The translations under genes and the position numbers were made by a program. 64,000 bases of DNA from an uncultured Eubacterium sp. (GTDB taxonomy: Bacteria; Bacillota; Clostridia; Lachnospirales; Lachnospiraceae), in assembly GCA_910584595.1 (NCBI GenBank), contig CAJUBQ010000012.1, forward strand, positions 1 through 64,000. The letters run 5' to 3'. The stretch's first letter is position 1. Each line of letters starts with the position of its first letter. The notes below the pieces were generated by a model. That model saw only the letters and a list, made by a program, of their open reading frames with translations, made no database searches and was not told the DNA's origin. Below, one piece after another: positions 59,060 to 64,000 of the stretch.

Positions 59060-59370
59060 ATTGATTTACTTCCTGCTTCCTGTTTTCTGTTTTATCTTGT
59101 GTTCCATACAGACAAAATACATTCATAATTATCAGTCTACCACAAATTGGCATATTCCTCAATTATTTGTTGTTTTTTTCAATTTTCAAAAGCAGTACTC
59201 TCAAAAATTTATTCTCAGTCAAACGTACGCTTATTTTACGATGTACTAATTATTTCTTAATATTTTCTGCTATCAGAAAAATAACACAAAATCAGCAAAT
59301 TTTCCCATAAGACAAAAATTTTGTGTTATACTACTAATTAGAAGCAAAAAACAGACAGGAGGTTCATGAA
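59060..59370. other. 311-bp divergent control region with an inverted repeat at the ferredoxin/MCP promoter
   Basis: The region holds promoters for the hybrid kinase (minus) and the ferredoxin/chemoreceptor operon (plus). ATAACACAAAAT (59281-59292) and ATTTTGTGTTAT (59318-59329) form a 12-bp inverted repeat; the right arm overlaps a TATACT -10 box at 59327-59332. No good -35 box lies 17 bp upstream of it, suggesting an activator-dependent promoter with a paired operator. The SD GGAGG precedes the ATG at 59371. Confidence 0.65.
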
Positions 59371-60663
59371 ATGGGACATTTGACAACAAGAGACGCCTAT
59401 AAAAATCTGGAGGAACGGATTAACTGGTTTACCCAGGGTGCGCCTCCTTCTGATACGCTATACAAAATCTTACAGGTGTTATATACAGAAAAAGAAGCTA
59501 AATGGGCGTCTCTGCTTCCGGTTCGCCCTTTTACTCTGAAAAAAGCTGCAAAAATATGGGGAACTACTGAAGCCAAAGCCGAAAAACTACTGGACAGACT
59601 TTGTGAAAAAGCGCTGCTCGTTGATTCTGAATACCATGGCCAGCGTCAATTTGTGATGCCCCCTCCGATGGCAGGATTTATAGAGTTTGCTTTGATGCGC
59701 ACAAGAGGCGACATTGACCAGAAATATCTAAGTAATCTGTATTATCAGTATATGAATGTAGAAGAAGATTTTATTAAAGACCTGTTTTTTGTAACAGAGA
59801 CAAGGCTTGGCCGTGTATTCGTCCAGGAGCCGGTGTTGACGAACGCCAAAACCAATCATATCCTGGATTATGAACGAGCCACACATATTGTAGAAGAAGC
59901 TGAATATATCGGTCTTGGAACGTGTTACTGCAGACACAAAATGTACCATGCAGGCCATCCATGTGAGATTGATGCGCCATGGGATGTCTGCCTGACCTTT
60001 GATAACGTTGCACGTTCTCTTGCTGAACACGGTGAATACGCACGTTTGATCTCTAAAGAAGAAGCAAAAGACGCATTGGAACGTTCTTATGCGAGCAATC
60101 TGGTACAAATCGGTGAAAATGTCAGAGAACATCCCGCTTTTATCTGCAACTGTTGCGGATGCTGCTGTGAAGCATTACAGGCAGCCAGACATTTCAGCCC
60201 AATGCAGCCTGTAGCAACAACAAACTATATACCAAATATTTCTGTAAATAAATGCATTGGATGCGGAAAGTGCGCAAAAGTATGTCCGATTCTGGCCATT
60301 ACAATGAAACAGGAAGATCAACAAAAAAAGCTCCCTCATATTGATACCGAAATCTGTCTCGGCTGTGGCGTCTGTGCAAGGAATTGTCCTACGGGAGCTA
60401 TTCAAATGGAACGCCGCCCCGTTCAGGTAATTACGCCTGTAAACAGCACCCATCGATTTGTCCTGCAGGCTATCGAAAAAGGCACTTTACAAAACCTGAT
60501 TTTTGACAATCAGGCATTTGCCAATCACCGGGCTATGGCTGCAGTATTTGGAACGATATTAAAACTGCCGCCTATCAAACAGGCGTTAGCAAGCAAACAG
60601 TTTAAATCCATCTATCTGGATAAATTGTTATCCATGCAGAAAAAGCATAAATCTACAGATTAA
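59371..60663 (+). CDS. 4Fe-4S ferredoxin-type protein with N-terminal winged-helix-like domain
   Basis: The 430-residue protein has an N-terminal part with a possible winged helix (about 1-110, FTLKKAAKIWGTTEAKAEKLLDRLCEKALLV). A middle domain with Cys-rich segments follows (GLGTCYCRHKMYHAGHPC near 188-205, CNCCGCCCEAL near 256-266). Two 4Fe-4S motifs come next: CIGCGKCAKVCPI near 292-304 and CLGCGVCARNCPTGAI near 331-346. Proteins of this type occur in anaerobes; the reaction is unknown. It heads an operon with the chemoreceptor gene, 20 bp upstream of it. Confidence 0.85.
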   Translation: MGHLTTRDAYKNLEERINWFTQGAPPSDTLYKILQVLYTEKEAKWASLLPVRPFTLKKAAKIWGTTEAKAEKLLDRLCEKALLVDSEYHGQRQFVMPPPMAGFIEFALMRTRGDIDQKYLSNLYYQYMNVEEDFIKDLFFVTETRLGRVFVQEPVLTNAKTNHILDYERATHIVEEAEYIGLGTCYCRHKMYHAGHPCEIDAPWDVCLTFDNVARSLAEHGEYARLISKEEAKDALERSYASNLVQIGENVREHPAFICNCCGCCCEALQAARHFSPMQPVATTNYIPNISVNKCIGCGKCAKVCPILAITMKQEDQQKKLPHIDTEICLGCGVCARNCPTGAIQMERRPVQVITPVNSTHRFVLQAIEKGTLQNLIFDNQAFANHRAMAAVFGTILKLPPIKQALASKQFKSIYLDKLLSMQKKHKSTD

Positions 60664-60683
60664 ATTCGCAGGAGGATAAAACG

Positions 60684-62159
60684 ATGAAGTTACAATCGAT
60701 AAAAAATGAAGAAAAACTAATCAACAACATATTATTTCTTTATATTTTAGGAGTTGCCATATCCGGTTGGGCTTTCGTAATGATCTTCTTAAACGGCGGT
60801 TTACGCGAAGCTGTTTTTCTTCTGTCAGGGCTTTCAGCAATTATTACGAAACTGTTGGAAAAACCATTAGGAAGTAAAGCAAAATATGTATATGCCTGCA
60901 TTCCTCCTATTGTAGGGGCAATTACAGCAGCTGTTTCCTGCACAACTGACAGCGCCGGATATGTCTGTCTGACACATTATTATTTTGTCGCAACGCTTTT
61001 GTTAGTTCCTTATTATGAACAAACATTACTTAAAACCAGTTATGCTGTTACAATCGTTGTAAATGCAGCTATGATGATTGCATTTCCGGCAGGATTCTTA
61101 AAGCTGCACAGCGTTATTGGCTGGGTATTTACAACCATCGTTTACACTGTATTGCTTGCCGTATGCTGTTTTATTAGTTATCGTGCCACCACACTATTTG
61201 GAATGGTTGAGAAAAAAGAACTGGATCTAAAACATGTATTAGATCAGGTTCAAGTGTTGTCAAACGATTTGTATACAGCCGGAGCCGCACTTTCATCCGT
61301 ATCTGAAAGTGAAAGCACATCAGCAGAACAGCTCGCCTCTACGAGCGAACAGCTGGTAGAAAGAAGCAACATACTTAGTTCAAAAACAGATGAAAGCATG
61401 AACAATCTGGGAGAGCTAAGCGAATGGGAAAGCGTCGTTGCTGATAATGTACAAAAAGTAGAAAACGCTTCCAGAGACTTACTTGAAAAATCAAAGGAAA
61501 ATGAAAAATTTCTGAATGACTTACATGCAATCAATGGGGAAGTATCTAAGTCCATGGAAGCAACAAATGAAATGACGCAGAACCTTTCAGACGCAGTCAA
61601 AGAAATCGGCGTAACGCTAAGCCTTATCAGCGATATTTCTAATTCGACAAATTTGCTGGCTCTAAATGCTTCTATTGAAGCTGCAAGAGCAGGAGAAGCA
61701 GGGCGCGGATTTGCTGTTGTCGCTACAGAAGTAGGAAATCTCGCAAACAGCACCCAGGAATCTCTAAAAGTAGTTCAGTCGGTGATCGAACGGGTACAGC
61801 AGAATGTAAGCCAAATCACGGCACAGGTAGAAGAAAATTCTTCTAAAATGAATACACAAAATGAATATTTCGCAAATGTATTTCAATGCATGAAAGATAC
61901 CGCAGCGCTTTTGAATGTTTCTGTCAATGCAATTGAAAAAATGGGAGAAGCTCACAGCAGGCAGGCAGACGTTATTAAAAAAACAATATCGATTAATCAG
62001 GATATTGCAGAAAGCATTAAAGATGAAAACGAGCATTTTAACTCGATTAATGCCATGACAGAAAGCAATGCTAATGATACGACCAATATAACTGAGCAGG
62101 CTGGAATTATTAATGAAATGGTTGATAAAATGACAGTACTGCTTAAACAAGGGGAATGA
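60684..62159 (+). CDS. Methyl-accepting chemotaxis protein with membrane-embedded N-terminus
   Basis: The 491-residue chemoreceptor has about six N-terminal membrane helices (up to residue 170, for example ILGVAISGWAFVMIF and IPPIVGAITAAVSC) and no large periplasmic ligand domain or HAMP domain. The cytoplasmic signalling domain has the conserved hairpin ISDISNSTNLLALNASIEAARAGEAGRGFAVVATEVGNLA (about 320-360). The lack of a ligand domain suggests sensing of membrane or redox state. Co-transcription with the ferredoxin-like gene and the flagellar genes elsewhere in the window fit a role in motility. SD GGAGG precedes the start. Confidence 0.92.
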   Translation: MKLQSIKNEEKLINNILFLYILGVAISGWAFVMIFLNGGLREAVFLLSGLSAIITKLLEKPLGSKAKYVYACIPPIVGAITAAVSCTTDSAGYVCLTHYYFVATLLLVPYYEQTLLKTSYAVTIVVNAAMMIAFPAGFLKLHSVIGWVFTTIVYTVLLAVCCFISYRATTLFGMVEKKELDLKHVLDQVQVLSNDLYTAGAALSSVSESESTSAEQLASTSEQLVERSNILSSKTDESMNNLGELSEWESVVADNVQKVENASRDLLEKSKENEKFLNDLHAINGEVSKSMEATNEMTQNLSDAVKEIGVTLSLISDISNSTNLLALNASIEAARAGEAGRGFAVVATEVGNLANSTQESLKVVQSVIERVQQNVSQITAQVEENSSKMNTQNEYFANVFQCMKDTAALLNVSVNAIEKMGEAHSRQADVIKKTISINQDIAESIKDENEHFNSINAMTESNANDTTNITEQAGIINEMVDKMTVLLKQGE

Positions 62160-62169
62160 TATACTAAAA

Positions 62170-62205
62170 GAGGTTATTGAAATAGTATCACTTTTCAATA
62201 ACCTC
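62170..62205. terminator. Hairpin between the chemoreceptor and HAD genes
   Basis: GAGGTTATTGAAA (62170-62182) and TTTCAATAACCTC (62193-62205) form a perfect 13-bp stem with a 10-nt loop between convergent genes. No long T-run follows on either strand. Confidence 0.65.
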
Positions 62206-62253
62206 ATATTAAAACACGTTCTTAAATTTTCAGCTAAAAGTTATATGCCACAA

Positions 62254-63057
62254 CTATGTAAATATTTTATCTAATGTAACAAGCACGCCATCTTCTTCAT
62301 TAGAAGGACATATATATTTTGCCGCATTCTTTACATTTTGTGGCGCGTTTGCCATTGCATAACTGTTTCTGCAGTAATTCAGCATCTCTATATCATTTTC
62401 CCCATCACCAAAAGCAACGCACTGCTCCGGGGAAATGCCCCAACGCTCCACAAGCCGCTTAATACCGGATGCCTTATGGCAACCTGGAGCAATCAAATCA
62501 ATAGATCCATGACCGCTCGTTGTAGACTCCATTTTCCCTTTCAGCCTTTTACTAAATAGATCATAATAAAAATCTGTTTTTTCATCCGGAACTGTCAAAG
62601 CAAATTTTAGTATTTGGTCTTTTACTTTTTTTAAGTCATCAACCCATTCTAAACGATGATAATAGATCTTTGTAAGTGCAACAAACTCCTGACTTACCGT
62701 TCCACGTTGACAGTATGCACTGTCCACTCCACACAAAATATTTATGATTTCCGGATATTCCATACACAGATCAATCACATCATCTATTGTTTCCTTTGGC
62801 ATATCTACCGCAAAAACAAGCTCCTTCCGATCTTTTACGTATGCTCCGTTTTCTGCAACAAAAGACAATTCATCATAATACCCTGGAAACAAATCTCTTA
62901 ATTGATAATATTGGTTTCCGCTTGCCACAACAAAGTTACAGCCAACATTTTTCATACGAGACAAAATACGTCTGAAACGTTGAATATCGTAAGTATAATC
63001 TGAGTGTACAAACGTACCGTCTATGTCAACAGTTACCAATTTTATATGGTTCTTCAT
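62254..63057 (-). CDS. Cof-type HAD-superfamily phosphatase
   Basis: The 267-residue protein is a C2-cap HAD hydrolase: motif I LVTVDIDGTFVHSD, motif II VVASGNQYYQL, the Lys in GCHKASGIKRLVERW, and motif IV AFGDGENDIEML. Cof-type enzymes dephosphorylate sugar phosphates or cofactors; the substrate is unknown. It lies between the convergent chemoreceptor gene and the GH13 gene, upstream on the same strand. Confidence 0.9.
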   Translation of the reverse strand: MKNHIKLVTVDIDGTFVHSDYTYDIQRFRRILSRMKNVGCNFVVASGNQYYQLRDLFPGYYDELSFVAENGAYVKDRKELVFAVDMPKETIDDVIDLCMEYPEIINILCGVDSAYCQRGTVSQEFVALTKIYYHRLEWVDDLKKVKDQILKFALTVPDEKTDFYYDLFSKRLKGKMESTTSGHGSIDLIAPGCHKASGIKRLVERWGISPEQCVAFGDGENDIEMLNYCRNSYAMANAPQNVKNAAKYICPSNEEDGVLVTLDKIFT

Positions 63058-63115
63058 AGCATCCCATCCTTAACTTCTTATTTCTTAAATATAATACCCG
63101 CACTTTATCACATTT

Positions 63116-64000
63116 TTATATAGCAGGAACAATATTTCCAAAAGCTATAAACTCATATGGTTCCATAATATACATTTCTTCCCTGAAAGCCATCTCCCTG
63201 CCCTTATAATTTGCCAGCAATACCTGATAACCATTCCACTCTTTTGCCATTTGTACGTTGTGCTGTTTTTCATCCAAATTACAAAATACCACGATCTGTT
63301 GTTCTGCTAATACTCTCCGATATGCCAGTACCATATCTGTTCCTGTTTCCAAAAAAGAAATTTCTCCCTTTGCAATCACCGGATACATTTTTCTCATGGC
63401 AACCAGCTTTTTATAAAAAGCAAGAATAGAATCATGATCTTTTTGCTGTTCCTCTACCGTAATTTCTTTGCTAAATTTTGCAGATAGAGGCAGCCACGGT
63501 TCTACTTCCGAAAAACCACCGTATGTTCCTCCGTTCCACTGCATCGGAGTCCTGCTGTTATCTCTGGATCTTTCCGCAAGCGCCGCAAGCGCTTCTTCTT
63601 CCGTCTTCCCCTTTTCCAATAAGATCCGATAATAATTCTGGCTTTCCACATCTCTATAATGGTCTATAGAAGGAAAATGCGCATTCAGCATCCCAATTTC
63701 TTCTCCCTGATAAATATACGGCGTACCGCGCATAAAATGAATCATGCCTGCCAGCATTTTTGCCGACTCTTTCCAATATGCTCCTTCATCACCTATCCTG
63801 CTTACAATTCGAGGCTGATCGTGATTGCACCAAAACAAAGCGTTCCATCCTCCTCCTTGCTGCATTCCCATCTGCCATTCTATAAAAAGATTTTTTAATT
63901 TTTTATAATCTGTATCCATGAGCGCCCATTTATCCCCATTTTTATAATCCACTTTCAAATGGTAAAAATTAAAGCACATAGAAAGCTCCTTTTCCTTTGG
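63116..64000 (-). CDS. GH13 oligo-1,6-glucosidase/alpha-glucosidase, C-terminal part (5' end outside window)
   Basis: The frame stays open to the right edge; upstream of the M at 63979 it continues in frame (PKEKELS), so the gene extends beyond 64000. The visible 294 residues are the C-terminal half of a GH13_31-type enzyme: WNALFWCNHDQPRIVSRIGDE with the transition-state Asp (NHDQPR), GTPYIYQGEEIGM, SRDNSRTPMQW, and a C-terminal beta domain. Substrate (isomaltose-type or maltose-type) cannot be told from this part. Confidence 0.93.
   Translation of the reverse strand, partial: PKEKELSMCFNFYHLKVDYKNGDKWALMDTDYKKLKNLFIEWQMGMQQGGGWNALFWCNHDQPRIVSRIGDEGAYWKESAKMLAGMIHFMRGTPYIYQGEEIGMLNAHFPSIDHYRDVESQNYYRILLEKGKTEEEALAALAERSRDNSRTPMQWNGGTYGGFSEVEPWLPLSAKFSKEITVEEQQKDHDSILAFYKKLVAMRKMYPVIAKGEISFLETGTDMVLAYRRVLAEQQIVVFCNLDEKQHNVQMAKEWNGYQVLLANYKGREMAFREEMYIMEPYEFIAFGNIVPAI

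Overview
The window looks like the chromosome of a low-GC, spore-forming, flagellated member of the Lachnospiraceae (Clostridia). The evidence is AT-rich DNA, a BofA homologue, a SpoIIQ-like protein behind a forespore-type promoter, a Lachnospiraceae-style flagellin, a Gram-positive Tad pilus locus with DUF6382-FHA and DUF5702-type proteins, and a DUF6240-type flagellar protein. Almost all genes lie on the minus strand. I saw no rRNA, tRNA, CRISPR array or insertion sequence.

Layout. 1-1.3 kb: the end of an integrated element, probably an ICE (ParA, DUF3970-type and DUF6075-type genes), abutting the 3' end of lysS. 1.3-13 kb: housekeeping genes (lysS, greA, dusB, coaX, birA, argF, an SPFH protein, a SleB-type wall hydrolase, pgi). 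13-19 kb: a degenerate metallo-beta-lactamase-like protein, a stand-alone murG, a HIT protein, a minimal histidine kinase, a flavodoxin/SCP2 protein and a rhomboid protease. 19-29.2 kb: an eleven-gene Tad (Flp) pilus operon behind one good promoter. 29.2-30 kb: bofA and a YaaL/DUF2508 gene. 30-35.6 kb: fliS, flagellin and a FliK-like DUF6240 protein with a sigma-28-type promoter. 35.7-41.5 kb: glgB and a 1254-residue TPR/P-loop protein carrying four separate tandem-repeat arrays. 41.6-48.7 kb: an AI-2E transporter, an aconitase-family hydratase, a coiled-coil protein, a PurM paralogue and a DUF362 ferredoxin. 48.8-49.7 kb: an AT-rich remnant of an AAA-ATPase plus 'ELK' nuclease-like two-gene module. 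49.9-55 kb: a secreted wall protein, a DEAD-box helicase, a GIY-YIG protein and the SpoIIQ-like protein. 55-62.2 kb: a response regulator and hybrid histidine kinase, diverging from a ferredoxin/chemoreceptor operon. 62.2-64 kb: a HAD phosphatase and the 3' part of a GH13 glucosidase.

Two themes stand out. One is surface and motility: a Tad pilus with two prepilin peptidases, late flagellar genes, a chemoreceptor and a multi-step phosphorelay. The other is low-complexity expansion inside otherwise conserved proteins: an 18-bp minisatellite in the FHA gene and four arrays in the TPR gene. The most system-like novelty is the decayed ATPase/nuclease pair at 48.8-49.7 kb. All calls come from reading the sequence; no database search was possible.
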